A stretch of DNA of 64,000 nt, from assembly GCA_947474645.1 (NCBI GenBank), contig CANJJD010000002.1, positions 1-64,000 of the forward strand, read 5' to 3'. Shown in pieces: positions 37,562-46,206 of this stretch. Under the pieces are notes generated by a model. The model had not been told where the DNA came from and searched no databases. It saw nothing but the letters and a program-made list of their open reading frames with translations. Made by a program: the position numbers and the translations under genes. The stretch's first letter is position 1; each line of letters begins with the position of its first letter. This stretch comes from Alphaproteobacteria bacterium. GTDB taxonomy: Bacteria; Pseudomonadota; Alphaproteobacteria; Micropepsales; Micropepsaceae.

Positions 37562-38415
37562 CCGCGCGACGAAGGCATGATCAGCGCGAGGTAGCCGCCG
37601 CGAGCATCCAGGAAAGTGCCGCGGTATTTGGGCGCCAGCAGGCCGAATACGATCTGCCAGTAAGGCAGATCCGCCAGGCCGATGTCCTCGATCACCAGCG
37701 CGCCATTGTCCTTCAGCAGCGGCAGCGCGAACAGCAAGGTGTTGAGGTTGGCTTCCGAATTGTGCAATCCGTCATCGATGATCATGTCGAAGGAGGCCGG
37801 GGGGAAGCGCGCGGCCAGTTCCGCCAGCACGGAGGGCTGGGTCTGGTCGACATAGAAGGTCTCGATCCGCTCTTCGGCGAACAGGACGCGCTTGTCCACA
37901 TCGGCGCCGAACACGCGGATGCGCGGCGCCCAGTCCCGGAATGCGCGCAGCGAGGCGCCAGGCTTGCCATCCAGCCCCATATTGGAGGGCACGTCGATAT
38001 TGTTGGTGCCCAGGCCGATCTCCAGCATGGACAGATCCTCACGGCGCTTGGCGCTCAAGAGCCAGGAATAGAGCAAGTAATAGTTGTGGCCGGTGGACTT
38101 GTCGGAGCCGTATTTATAGAACAGCGCCCGCAATTCTTCGGTGTCAGCATTCTGCGCGCTGGCACCGACAAAATTCTCGACCTTGATCGGCACGACCGGC
38201 GAGCGGTCGATCTGGGACACTTCCGCCATGGCGGCGATGGAGCGGCGCAGGACGGCCATCTGGTCGGCCAAGGGCGTTTCGCGATACTTGACGTCCCATA
38301 ACTCGGTGCCGAGAAAATGCATCACCTTGCCGGGATTGGTCAGGATCTTGGCGATGCCTTTCAGGGACAAGGCCCGGCGCATCTGCGCTCGCGCAAATGC
38401 CAAACGCGCACCCAT
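37558..38415 (-). CDS. Class I SAM-dependent methyltransferase (MycE/CmcI-like)
   Basis: 285 aa. The SAM-binding region is LSMLEIGLGTNNIDVPSN (motif I) with FGADVDKRVLF following and FDMIIDDGLHNSEANLNTL further on, the acidic segment used for metal or substrate binding in macrocin O-methyltransferase/cephalosporin hydroxylase-type enzymes. FYKYGSDKSTGHNYY is characteristic of sugar O-methyltransferases of this group. O-methylation of a sugar is inferred from family and context. Confidence 0.85.
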   Translation of the reverse strand: MGARLAFARAQMRRALSLKGIAKILTNPGKVMHFLGTELWDVKYRETPLADQMAVLRRSIAAMAEVSQIDRSPVVPIKVENFVGASAQNADTEELRALFYKYGSDKSTGHNYYLLYSWLLSAKRREDLSMLEIGLGTNNIDVPSNMGLDGKPGASLRAFRDWAPRIRVFGADVDKRVLFAEERIETFYVDQTQPSVLAELAARFPPASFDMIIDDGLHNSEANLNTLLFALPLLKDNGALVIEDIGLADLPYWQIVFGLLAPKYRGTFLDARGGYLALIMPSSRG

Positions 38416-38548
38416 GAAACTCTCCCCAAATCCGTCCGTCAGGACCGGTTACACTGGGGGATTGGTGGCGTCAACAACGGGCGCGCGAGGCGATTGACCC
38501 GCTGCATTTTCCCACGCACAACCCACTGGAAAACGCTTGGAACCCTTG

Positions 38549-39484
38549 ATGAAGCGCCTTGCGGTTACAGCCCTGAAGATCGCGGTATCCGCGACCCTGT
38601 TGTGGGTCCTGTTCCACCGCATTGCCCTGGCGCCCGTGCTCGCCAGCCTGGCGCGGTTCAGCGTGGAGGCGGCCTTGGTAGTGATGGGCCTGGCTTTCCT
38701 GCAGATCCTGCTTTTCGCCCTGCGCTGGCAGTTGGTGGCGCGCGTCTGCGGTGCGCCGCTGCCCTGGGGCGCCCGTTTGCGCCTGGTTTTCATCGGCCTG
38801 TTCTTCAACCAGACCTTGCCGTCCAGCATCGGCGGCGACGCTATGCGGGTTTGGCTGTCCTCACGCCTGGGCGTTCCGCCAAGCCGTGCCTTCTCCAGCG
38901 TAGCGGCGGATCGCTTTGCCGCGTTGATCGTGCTTCTGGGACTGAGCCTGGCTACCTTGCCGCTGTTTTATGTACAGGTGAGTGACACGCTTCTGCGCCA
39001 TGGCCTGACGGGCGCTCTGGCGGCGGGCGCGGCGGGTTTCATTTTGCTACTGACGGGCGGCTTGACGATGGAGAGATGGCTGCAATCCTGGCGTGTCACA
39101 GCGCCTTTCGGCTTGGTCATCGCCGACCTGCGCCGCCTATTCTTGCTGCCGGCTGGCTTGGTCGCCATGCTTTTGTCGCTGACGCTCCACCTGATGTCCG
39201 TCGCCGTTATTTTCCTGATCGCGCGCAGGCTGGGCATCGGCCTCACACCAAGCGCGGCCCTGGTCCTGGTACCGCCCATTCTGCTGGTGATGGCCTTTCC
39301 GGTCACCATCGCGGGCTGGGGATTGCGCGAAGGCGCCATGGTGGTGGCGCTGGCCCAGATTCATGTCGCAGCGCCCGACGCGCTGGCACTGTCCATCCTG
39401 TTCGGCTTGCTGCAGATCGCGGTCAGCCTGCCCGGCGCCGTGCTGTGGCTGCAACGCCATGAGCGCCTGCCGCATCAGGGCTGA
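38549..39484 (+). CDS. Flippase-like (lysylphosphatidylglycerol synthetase TM/UPF0104) membrane protein
   Basis: 311 aa from the ATG at 38549 (MKRLAVTALKIAVS), preceded by GGA at good spacing; the track start is a TTG four codons upstream. Seven to eight transmembrane segments, with FALRWQLVARVCG, FFNQTLPSSIGGDAMRVWLSSR and FPVTIAGWGLREGAMV, typical of the AglD/UPF0104 group, often found in envelope glycan loci. A lipid-linked sugar flippase role is sometimes suggested for the family but not established. Its 3' end overlaps the convergent GT-C-like gene by ten bases. Confidence 0.85.
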   Translation: MKRLAVTALKIAVSATLLWVLFHRIALAPVLASLARFSVEAALVVMGLAFLQILLFALRWQLVARVCGAPLPWGARLRLVFIGLFFNQTLPSSIGGDAMRVWLSSRLGVPPSRAFSSVAADRFAALIVLLGLSLATLPLFYVQVSDTLLRHGLTGALAAGAAGFILLLTGGLTMERWLQSWRVTAPFGLVIADLRRLFLLPAGLVAMLLSLTLHLMSVAVIFLIARRLGIGLTPSAALVLVPPILLVMAFPVTIAGWGLREGAMVVALAQIHVAAPDALALSILFGLLQIAVSLPGAVLWLQRHERLPHQG

Positions 39485-41019
39485 TAGCTATAAACCGCCA
39501 GGGACCGCCCGTTATCGAACGGCGCGCGCGTCACCGGGACCATCAAGCCGGCGGGAAGACCGACACTTCCGGGGCTTCCAAACCTTTCCAGGGGCGAGCC
39601 CGCCAGATAGATGCAACGCGCCGGCGCGACCCGTTTCCAGACGTCCGCCGGGGACAGAAGTTCACCAAAATGCACGAAGCTGTGCCGCGCCCAGTCATAG
39701 GTAATGCCGCGGGGATGCAGCTTCTGCAAGGCGCCGCGGAAACGCGAGCCGGCAAACTGGTTGCCGAAATCCAGATCGTACACAATCGCCGGCGCTTCAT
39801 AATAGAAGATGACGGCGCAGCCCGAACCCGAAATACGTTCCAGTACCCGCTGATTGGCAAAGTTGACATCATGCGCGCCCCGCAGCCAGGCAGTTGTCGA
39901 ATTAGCGGCATAGAACAGGGCTGCAACTCCCAGGACGGCAAGAGCGGCAAGAAACCGACCAGAGCCACGAGAAAGCAGATGGGCGACAAGCGCAGCGTTT
40001 GCAAAGGCGCAGAAAACGGCCCCCGGAATAAGGTAGCGGGCCGCGGGCTGCTTCATGACCATCAGTATCTCCACGACCACGACCAGCGCGGAAACCATCA
40101 TCACACGCCGCAGGGCCGGGGCGCCGAACAGCGCCACAGCGATGTAGAGCGCCGCTCCGACGAACAGCTCCGGCGCTTCCGAAAACATCAGCGCAGCATT
40201 GGAAATCAGGACAGAGATACCGGGAAGCCCGGCCGCCCCATCGGCGTAGGAGCCGCTATGGGCCGCCATTCCGGTGAACCACGAGAACATCTGGGGATAG
40301 TGATGCGCCACCGGCAGCGTGAAGAAAATAAACGAGGCCACCGTAAAAATAATTCCTCGCCGGACCAGATACCAGTTCGGCAACAGCAGGAGGGCAAAGA
40401 CAAGCGGCAGGGCGTTTATCTTGGCGGCAATGCTGAAGCCCACAACCACGCCCGCCACCGCCGCGGCGCGCTGTGCATTTTCCTCTTTCTCAAAGGCAAT
40501 GGGATATAAAATACCCGCCAGCACCAATGTTGTGGCAACCAAAAACGGCTCCGGGGAGACCCGGTTGAGCCCGATCATGATGGGATATGACATCAGCAAG
40601 GACGCCTGGCCTGCCAATGCCGCGATCATGCTGCCCGAAACGCGGCGCACTTGCATGCCGAACCACAGCGTGGCGGCGGCGATGGCCGCCATAAGCACGG
40701 CGTGATGAACGCCCAGATAAAACTGCGATCTGCTGAGAACATCGGTCACCAGCCCGACACCGTGAAAAGGCCAGGTGACCAGCCAGGTGAAAAAATTCAC
40801 CACCGCCATCAGCATCACCAGATTGGTGCCGGGATGGGCGCTGAGGCTGGGCGGATAAGGGGTCAGGACTTCCAGCCCGTTCAGCAGATAAGCGTATTCC
40901 GGATCGACGGGGAAGCTGCCCACCATGCGAACGAAGACGCGGCTCAGAATCAGGAGTAAAATCGGCACCACCGCCAGCAGCCAGAACCCAGCGTCCCGCA
41001 GATTGGGGAATTTGATCAT
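39475..41019 (-). CDS. Polytopic membrane protein, probable GT-C glycosyltransferase
   Basis: 514 aa from the ATG at 41019 (MIKFPNLRDAGFWLL); the 64 extra residues of the track ORF look non-coding. About ten transmembrane helices. The first outer loop, SFPVDPEYAYLLNGLEVLTP, has acidic residues placed like the catalytic loop of GT-C/PMT-type enzymes that use polyprenyl-phosphate sugars. The soluble C-terminal part (FYYEAPAIVYDLDFGNQF, LSPADVWKRV) is probably periplasmic. Assignment to GT-C is by architecture rather than by a clear family match. It could be a late-acting transferase adding side sugars. Confidence 0.6.
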   Translation of the reverse strand: MIKFPNLRDAGFWLLAVVPILLLILSRVFVRMVGSFPVDPEYAYLLNGLEVLTPYPPSLSAHPGTNLVMLMAVVNFFTWLVTWPFHGVGLVTDVLSRSQFYLGVHHAVLMAAIAAATLWFGMQVRRVSGSMIAALAGQASLLMSYPIMIGLNRVSPEPFLVATTLVLAGILYPIAFEKEENAQRAAAVAGVVVGFSIAAKINALPLVFALLLLPNWYLVRRGIIFTVASFIFFTLPVAHHYPQMFSWFTGMAAHSGSYADGAAGLPGISVLISNAALMFSEAPELFVGAALYIAVALFGAPALRRVMMVSALVVVVEILMVMKQPAARYLIPGAVFCAFANAALVAHLLSRGSGRFLAALAVLGVAALFYAANSTTAWLRGAHDVNFANQRVLERISGSGCAVIFYYEAPAIVYDLDFGNQFAGSRFRGALQKLHPRGITYDWARHSFVHFGELLSPADVWKRVAPARCIYLAGSPLERFGSPGSVGLPAGLMVPVTRAPFDNGRSLAVYSYQP

Positions 41020-41274
41020 GTCTGGTGCTCCTGCCGCCGACAGCCTATTTATGGCAAAGCCTCCCGGGGTGCAAACCCCCGTATTATCAACAAAATTCGG
41101 GTTAGCCGCCGCTTGCCCCGAGAGCCCCGGACCGCCACCGCTCCGCCGCAGGGCGATGCCGGAGGGCCTTGCCTTGGCAGCGCGCCGCGATATTCCGCAC
41201 CCCCTGATCAATCATATTGGCGTTTGTGAATCGTCTATATACAAGGCCCTGTCGCCCCCCCCGCCCAGATCACA

Positions 41275-42000
41275 ATGCCGATCAATGAAATATACAGCCT
41301 CACCAAGCCGGACTCCCTGTCCAGCCGCATCACGCGACATCAGCGGGTGAAGATGTTTCAGGCGTTCATGGAAAACATGGCGCCGCAATCGGCGCACACC
41401 ATTCTCGATGTTGGGGCGACGTCGGACCGCAGCTACGACCATTCCAACTATTTCGAGGCATGGTATCCCAATCCGGCCAGCGTCACGGCGACGGGTATTG
41501 ACGATGCGTCTTTCCTGGAAGAGCTTTTTCCCGGCATGCGCTTTGTCCGGGCGGATGGACGCAAGCTTCCCTTCGAGGATCGCAGTTTTGACTATGTGCA
41601 TTCCAGCGCCGTGCTGGAGCATGTCGGCTCCCGCGCGCAACAATCGGATTTCCTGAAGGAGCTTTGGCGCGTGGCGCGGCGCGGTGTTTTCCTGACCACG
41701 CCCAATCGCTGGTTTCCGGTCGAGCTTCATTCCGTCCTGATGCTTGTGCACTGGCTGCCGCCGCACATGTTCCGCGCGATCTTGCGCCGGCTCGGCCATC
41801 ATGACCTGTCGCTTGAGGAAAACCTGAATTTGCTGACGCAGCGAGATTTGAAAGACTTGGCCGTCCGCAGCGCCTTGAAGAATCTCGCCATCCGCCATGT
41901 CAGCCTGTTTGGCTGGCCAACGAACCTTCTGCTGATTGCAAGAAAAGATTGGTCGCCACGCGTATGTGCTGGGCGCGATCAACGAGACTCGCGGCTCTGA
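41275..42000 (+). CDS. Class I SAM-dependent methyltransferase (Methyltransf_11-like)
   Basis: 241 aa. Motif I HTILDVGATSDRSYDHSNYFE, motif II around FVRADGRKLPFEDRSFDYVHSSAVLEHVG, then LWRVARRGVFLTTPNRWFPVELHS, a pattern common in methyltransferases of LPS/EPS loci. Lies alone between a minus-strand GT-C-like gene and a minus-strand FkbM gene; the 41020-41274 gap should hold its promoter, but I see no clear boxes. Substrate unknown. Confidence 0.85.
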   Translation: MPINEIYSLTKPDSLSSRITRHQRVKMFQAFMENMAPQSAHTILDVGATSDRSYDHSNYFEAWYPNPASVTATGIDDASFLEELFPGMRFVRADGRKLPFEDRSFDYVHSSAVLEHVGSRAQQSDFLKELWRVARRGVFLTTPNRWFPVELHSVLMLVHWLPPHMFRAILRRLGHHDLSLEENLNLLTQRDLKDLAVRSALKNLAIRHVSLFGWPTNLLLIARKDWSPRVCAGRDQRDSRL

Positions 42001-42006
42001 AGCTGC

Positions 42007-42723
42007 TTAAGAGCCGACTGCGTACTCCGGCTTGAGCGCCAGAAGGTAGTCATGGTGGCTCAGCTTTGCCACCAAACTGTACATCTGATCCAGCACTGCC
42101 AGGACCGCGTCGAGCTTCTTGGTTTCGACCAGAATGTGCCGCGGCCGGTTCTTCTGGACGTTCATGCCGCGCAGCACTTCGACCTCATAGCCTTCGACGT
42201 CCAGGGAAAAAACGTCTACCCGCCCGAGCTTCAATTCCTCGAAAATGCTGGCGAGCGTGCGCGCGGGTACCTCGATCTCCGTCAGGACAGGTTCGTGCAC
42301 CGCCGCATGGAAGCGGTGCGAAGCTTCGTTGTCCTGTGACGAGAAACTACCCGGCACATAACTCATCATATTCGCGGCAACGATCTTGATCGTGCTGATA
42401 CCGTCCGCGGCGACCAATGCGGTGTTGAAAACACGGGCCGCCGGGCGGTTTTTCGCGCAACTGCGCGCCTTTTCCGGAAGCGCCTCGATCAGAACGCCGC
42501 GCCAGCCACGAAATCGCTCAAGCCAGTAAGTATTGCTGTATGTGATCCCGTCATTGGCGCCGCATTCGATGAATGTGCCGTCGCGAAAATCCAGGTACTT
42601 GCCCAGCGCGCGATCCAGCCCGTCAAGCGCGGAGAAGGAATAGCGATCCGATCCGACTGTCTCAAACAGTGTGCGCCGATATTGAACCAGCAATTTCTTG
42701 ACGTTGCGGACGAACTTTCTCAT
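42007..42723 (-). CDS. FkbM-family methyltransferase, copy 1
   Basis: 238 aa from ATG 42723 (a GTG two codons upstream is also possible). FkbM-type sugar O-methyltransferase: GTFIECGANDGITYSNTYWLE (SAM site), RGWRGVLIEALPEKARSCAKNR, and VDVFSLDVEGYEVEVLRGM. Closely related to the second copy at 53425, sharing GSDRYS, ERFRGWRG and SLDVEGYEV blocks. Convergent with the preceding methyltransferase gene (six bases between stops). Confidence 0.9.
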   Translation of the reverse strand: MRKFVRNVKKLLVQYRRTLFETVGSDRYSFSALDGLDRALGKYLDFRDGTFIECGANDGITYSNTYWLERFRGWRGVLIEALPEKARSCAKNRPAARVFNTALVAADGISTIKIVAANMMSYVPGSFSSQDNEASHRFHAAVHEPVLTEIEVPARTLASIFEELKLGRVDVFSLDVEGYEVEVLRGMNVQKNRPRHILVETKKLDAVLAVLDQMYSLVAKLSHHDYLLALKPEYAVGS

Positions 42724-42811
42724 AGTCACACAACGTTCCGCGATGCAGAATACAGGGGCTGGTGGCGGTGCGCCAATTCGCGCTTTTTAGGGCAGTTGCG
42801 GGTAAAAGTCC

Positions 42812-43519
42812 ATGAAGTGGAACTGGCAGCGCGTCGGCGATCGCATTGACATCATAGATGCTGATTTGTGCCGCAGAGGGTTTCTCTCCCCCGCAAATTG
42901 GGATGCCGTTCTCAAGCAGAAGGTGCAGCGCCTCTACGCCGGCAAGCTGAACTGGTGCCTGCCGCAATATGCGACGTCATTCGGGCTTACGCTGGACACG
43001 CCGCCTTCGCGGAAAAATATCGTTCACGATATCCGGCAGAGTATCCCCCTGCCCGACGGCTCCATTGATGTTTATCAGGCTGAGGATGTGTTCGAGCATG
43101 TCTCCTATGACGACATACCCGGAATTTTCAATGAGATTTTCCGCATTCTGAAGCCGGGCGGACTTTTCCGCCTCAGCGTACCGGACTATCGATCCGACCT
43201 CATGCGGCAGCGCACGCTATTCGACGATGCGGGCGCCCCGCTGTTCGACCCGGACGGTGGCGGGCAATTCGTTGCGGGACAGATCGTGGGCGGCGGACAT
43301 CTCTGGTTTCCGGATTTTGGCTCCGTAAAAGCGCTGTTTGAACGATCTCGTTTTTCGGCCGGCGCGGATGTCGATTTTCTGCATTACACGGCAGACAATG
43401 GCTCGTTCGTGTTGAAGAATATTGACTATTCCAAGGGCTTTATAAGGCGTACACCGGATCACGATCCGCGCGCCGCAGGGAGGCCCTTGTCCATCGTTGT
43501 GGACGCCATAAAGCGATAG
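42812..43519 (+). CDS. SAM-dependent methyltransferase-like protein
   Basis: 235 aa. A short methyltransferase of the type often annotated as predicted SAM-dependent methyltransferase: the core VHDIRQSIPLPDGSIDVYQAEDVFEHVSYDDIPGIF and RILKPGGLFRLSVPDYRSDLMRQR is clear. The classic glycine-rich motif I is poorly preserved (FLSPANWD, KLNWCLPQYATSFGLTL instead), so catalytic activity is uncertain. Divergent from the FkbM gene, 88 bases between starts. Confidence 0.75.
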   Translation: MKWNWQRVGDRIDIIDADLCRRGFLSPANWDAVLKQKVQRLYAGKLNWCLPQYATSFGLTLDTPPSRKNIVHDIRQSIPLPDGSIDVYQAEDVFEHVSYDDIPGIFNEIFRILKPGGLFRLSVPDYRSDLMRQRTLFDDAGAPLFDPDGGGQFVAGQIVGGGHLWFPDFGSVKALFERSRFSAGADVDFLHYTADNGSFVLKNIDYSKGFIRRTPDHDPRAAGRPLSIVVDAIKR

Positions 43520-43531
43520 CCCGCCGGGGCT

Positions 43532-44251
43532 TCAGCCGCGCTTGCGCAAACAATAGTTGGGCGCCCGGTTCACCAATTCATAGTCGGAACGGGCTGCGGC
43601 TTCGCGTGCGGTTCGCTGCGATCCCCAATCCGTCCAGTCGGCGGAATCGTCGAAAATGACGAAACCGCCGGGCGCTATAAACCGGTCGACATTTTCAAAG
43701 TCCCGGCGCGACTGTTCATAACTGTGGTCGCCATCGATATAGGCCAGCGCAATCGGGCCTCCCAGCATGGCGGGTTGTCCAAAAAAATCCGTCCGGTGCT
43801 CGCTGCGGCTCCAGGCCGCAAAGAAATCGTCGGAATTGAGCTGGATGTGGTGCGGCAGGTGATCGGCATTGAAGAACTGGATGTTTCTGCGGAAACTTTC
43901 GAGGATGTGCTGCTGATAGGGCACCGCCGGAATTTGCGTGTCGTCAAGAAAGGGGGAGTCCTTTGTGAACCCCTCAAACTGCCAGGCATCAACGGAGAAC
44001 ACCGGATTTGCCCTGCTATGCTGGCGAAGAAGAAGCAGGATATGGTTCAACGAGAGCCCGCAAAAACTTCCGATCTCCACCACCGCGCCAGGCCCCAGAT
44101 GGCGGATGCAGTGGTCGAACAGATAAAGGTTTCCCGGATCCAACATGCCGGCATTGGCCATGGTCATCCATGACCGTGTGTCATCCGTCGGCAGCCGTTT
44201 GCGGCGGCTGAGTGTCGTGATCTTTTCCATGAATCGTTTAAGTCCGGGCAT
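43532..44251 (-). CDS. Class I SAM-dependent methyltransferase (CmcI-like)
   Basis: 239 aa. GAVVEIGSFCGLSLNHILLLL is motif I; PIALAYIDGDHSYEQSRRDFENVDRFIAPGGFVIFDDSADW is the acidic D-G-D-H block plus motif IV typical of Methyltransf_24/CmcI-type enzymes. An internal ATG (MEKITTLSRR) could be an alternative start. Converges with the preceding gene. Likely modifies a sugar of the repeat unit; the exact target is unknown. Confidence 0.82.
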   Translation of the reverse strand: MPGLKRFMEKITTLSRRKRLPTDDTRSWMTMANAGMLDPGNLYLFDHCIRHLGPGAVVEIGSFCGLSLNHILLLLRQHSRANPVFSVDAWQFEGFTKDSPFLDDTQIPAVPYQQHILESFRRNIQFFNADHLPHHIQLNSDDFFAAWSRSEHRTDFFGQPAMLGGPIALAYIDGDHSYEQSRRDFENVDRFIAPGGFVIFDDSADWTDWGSQRTAREAAARSDYELVNRAPNYCLRKRG

Positions 44252-44324
44252 GACGGCACTTTACCAGTGTCGGAAACGGAAGAAAGCCCCCACGCCCTGC
44301 GCTTCGCCGCTCCTGACAGCAGGG

Positions 44325-44897
44325 TTAAATCGCGGCCGCTTCGCGCAGGATGATAATACCCGCCTGGTCCAGGCTGGCGGCGGCATGATCGGCGCCGGCG
44401 ATGGTCTGGGCAATTTCGGCGACAAAGATGGTTCGCACGCCCGCCGCCTGGCCGCATTGCATGTCCGTATCACGATCTCCGACCATCCAGCTCCGCGCCA
44501 TGTCTAGGTTACGGGCATCTCGAGCTTGGTTCAGAAAATAGGGTGACGGCTTGCGGCAGTCGCACGGACCGGACAGGGACGGCTCGACTCCGTTGGGGTG
44601 GTGGAAGCAGTAGAAAAAGTCTGTGATCTTGATGCCGGCTTGGCCCAGCGCCGCCGCCAGCTTGGCCTGGATGGCATCATGGTCGGCCGCCGTCGCCTTG
44701 TGCTTAGCCTGGTTGGGCTGGTTTGACACCACGAACAGCAGATAACCTGCGTCCTGAAGCTGCTTCATCGCCTCCAGCACGCCGGGCAGGATGGTGAAGT
44801 CCGCCGCGGTGCGCGGCGCCTCCAACTCTCCGGTATCGGCATAAAACACATTGGCGTTGATGACGCCGTCACGGTCCAGGAAAACGGCCTTCGCCAT
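44325..44897 (-). CDS. gmhB: HAD-IIIA phosphatase, GmhB-like (heptose bisphosphate phosphatase)
   Basis: 190 aa from ATG 44897, which overlaps the SIS gene stop (TGATG); the track start six codons upstream is less likely. Nucleophile block VFLDRDGVIN, VVSNQPNQAKH, zinc-site CFHHPNGV...CDCRKPSP and MVGDRDTDM match D-glycero-manno-heptose 1,7-bisphosphate 7-phosphatase. Last gene of the nine-gene operon; it would remove the C7 phosphate after C1 phosphorylation by the GHMP kinase. 74 bases separate it from the next gene. Confidence 0.9.
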   Translation of the reverse strand: MAKAVFLDRDGVINANVFYADTGELEAPRTAADFTILPGVLEAMKQLQDAGYLLFVVSNQPNQAKHKATAADHDAIQAKLAAALGQAGIKITDFFYCFHHPNGVEPSLSGPCDCRKPSPYFLNQARDARNLDMARSWMVGDRDTDMQCGQAAGVRTIFVAEIAQTIAGADHAAASLDQAGIIILREAAAI

Positions 44898-45499
44898 CAG
44901 CGGGTGGATTCCCACTTCATGGCGTTCTTCTTGAGGTCAGGATGGGTGACGATCAGGTGCCAGACCACGGCATGGAACGCCTCGGTGTGGGGCGTGATGG
45001 TCTCGCCATTGACAGTGGGGATCACCACACAGGCATCGGCCACCGTCTTGGTGTAGCCGCCGTCGCGTCCGACCACGCCGACCACCTTGGCGCCGGCCGC
45101 CTTGGCGGTCTTCAGGCCTTCGACGATGTTGGCGGAAATATTCTTCTCGGCATTTCCGCCGCCGACCGAGAACACGAAGATCACGTCATCGGCGCGGACA
45201 TGGCTGGTTTCCAGCCAGCGCGAGAAGATGTGCTGGAAGCCATCGTCATTGGTACGCGCCGTCAGTTCCGAGACATTGTCGGTGGGGGCATAGGCTTCGA
45301 TGCCGGCGATCTTGCGGAAGTCGTTGACCGCATGGCTGCAATTGCCGGCGCTGCCGCCGACGCCCAGAAAGAACAGCCGCGCCTTCTTGGCGCGGCATTC
45401 CGCCAGGATGGCGACCATGGCGTCAATCTGGCCCTTGTCCAGGCCGTCGATCACCTGATGGGCTTCCTTCAGGAACATTTCGGTGTATTCGGAAGCCAT
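44897..45499 (-). CDS. gmhA: SIS-domain isomerase, GmhA-like (phosphoheptose isomerase)
   Basis: 200 aa, ATG 45499 in a TGATG overlap with the upstream nucleotidyltransferase. Sugar isomerase fold: FFLGVGGSAGNCSHAVNDFRKIAG, NVSELTARTNDDGFQHIFSRWLE (catalytic Glu region), VFSVGGGNAEKNISANIV, and HTEAFHAVVWHLIVTHP with the conserved His. Resembles GmhA, which isomerises sedoheptulose-7-phosphate to a heptose-7-phosphate, but it is divergent enough that another ketose phosphate is possible. Confidence 0.85.
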   Translation of the reverse strand: MASEYTEMFLKEAHQVIDGLDKGQIDAMVAILAECRAKKARLFFLGVGGSAGNCSHAVNDFRKIAGIEAYAPTDNVSELTARTNDDGFQHIFSRWLETSHVRADDVIFVFSVGGGNAEKNISANIVEGLKTAKAAGAKVVGVVGRDGGYTKTVADACVVIPTVNGETITPHTEAFHAVVWHLIVTHPDLKKNAMKWESTR

Positions 45500-46206
45500 C
45501 ACTCTTGTCCTTTCAGCAGTGCGTCCAGCCCGGCCAGGCCCTCGCGGGAGCCGATCTCGTGGAATCGCCGGGCGGTCTCATAGCCTGCCATGCGGCCCTG
45601 CTCAACCATGGAACTATAGACCGCGGAAAGGTCGAATTTCTGCCCTTTCGGCCAGCCGTTTAGCGCCTCGGCCTTCAACACCTGCAGGCCGTAATCAATG
45701 TGCCTCATCGCCGGGGTGAGGTTGACCTTGTCATAGCGTTTCAGGCGGCCGCCTTCGAACTCGATATTGCTGGTGTCATAGCGGCCCTCGTTGCGGAACA
45801 CCGTCATCAGGGCCGGCTGGCCGCTTGTCTTGAACGCTTCCACGATGGGCGCGAAGGGCTCGTCCAGATAACTGTCGCCATAGGTGACGATGAATTCCTC
45901 GCCCAGCAGCGGCAGGGCCTGCATCAGGGCGCCGCCGGTGCCCAGAAGCTGGTCGCCGTCGAACGACCATTCGATACTGAGACCCCAGCGCGCGCCGTCG
46001 CCGGCAAAATCCCGCATCATCTCGCCCAGGAAGCCGGCGCAGACCACGACTCGCTTGACGCCTTGGTGCGCGAACAACGCCAATTGGTGATCCAGGAACG
46101 GCTTGCCGGCCACGTCCAGCAGGGATTTTGGTATCGTCTCGGTCAGGGGCCGCATGCGGGTGGCAAGGCCGCCGGCCAGCAATGCGAGCGGCGGCAGCGC
46201 CTTCAT
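45499..46206 (-). CDS. Sugar-1-phosphate nucleotidyltransferase (HddC-like)
   Basis: 235 aa. LALLAGGLATRMRPLTETIPKSLLDVAGKPFLDHQL is the nucleotide-binding start; VTYGDSYLDEPF contains the metal-binding Asp; the remainder (RHIDYGLQVLKAEALNGWP) fits the HddC/RfbF type. In GDP-heptose pathways this enzyme activates heptose-1-phosphate with GTP; the base used here cannot be told from sequence. ATGA overlap with the kinase gene and TGATG with the SIS gene. Confidence 0.85.
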   Translation of the reverse strand: MKALPPLALLAGGLATRMRPLTETIPKSLLDVAGKPFLDHQLALFAHQGVKRVVVCAGFLGEMMRDFAGDGARWGLSIEWSFDGDQLLGTGGALMQALPLLGEEFIVTYGDSYLDEPFAPIVEAFKTSGQPALMTVFRNEGRYDTSNIEFEGGRLKRYDKVNLTPAMRHIDYGLQVLKAEALNGWPKGQKFDLSAVYSSMVEQGRMAGYETARRFHEIGSREGLAGLDALLKGQE

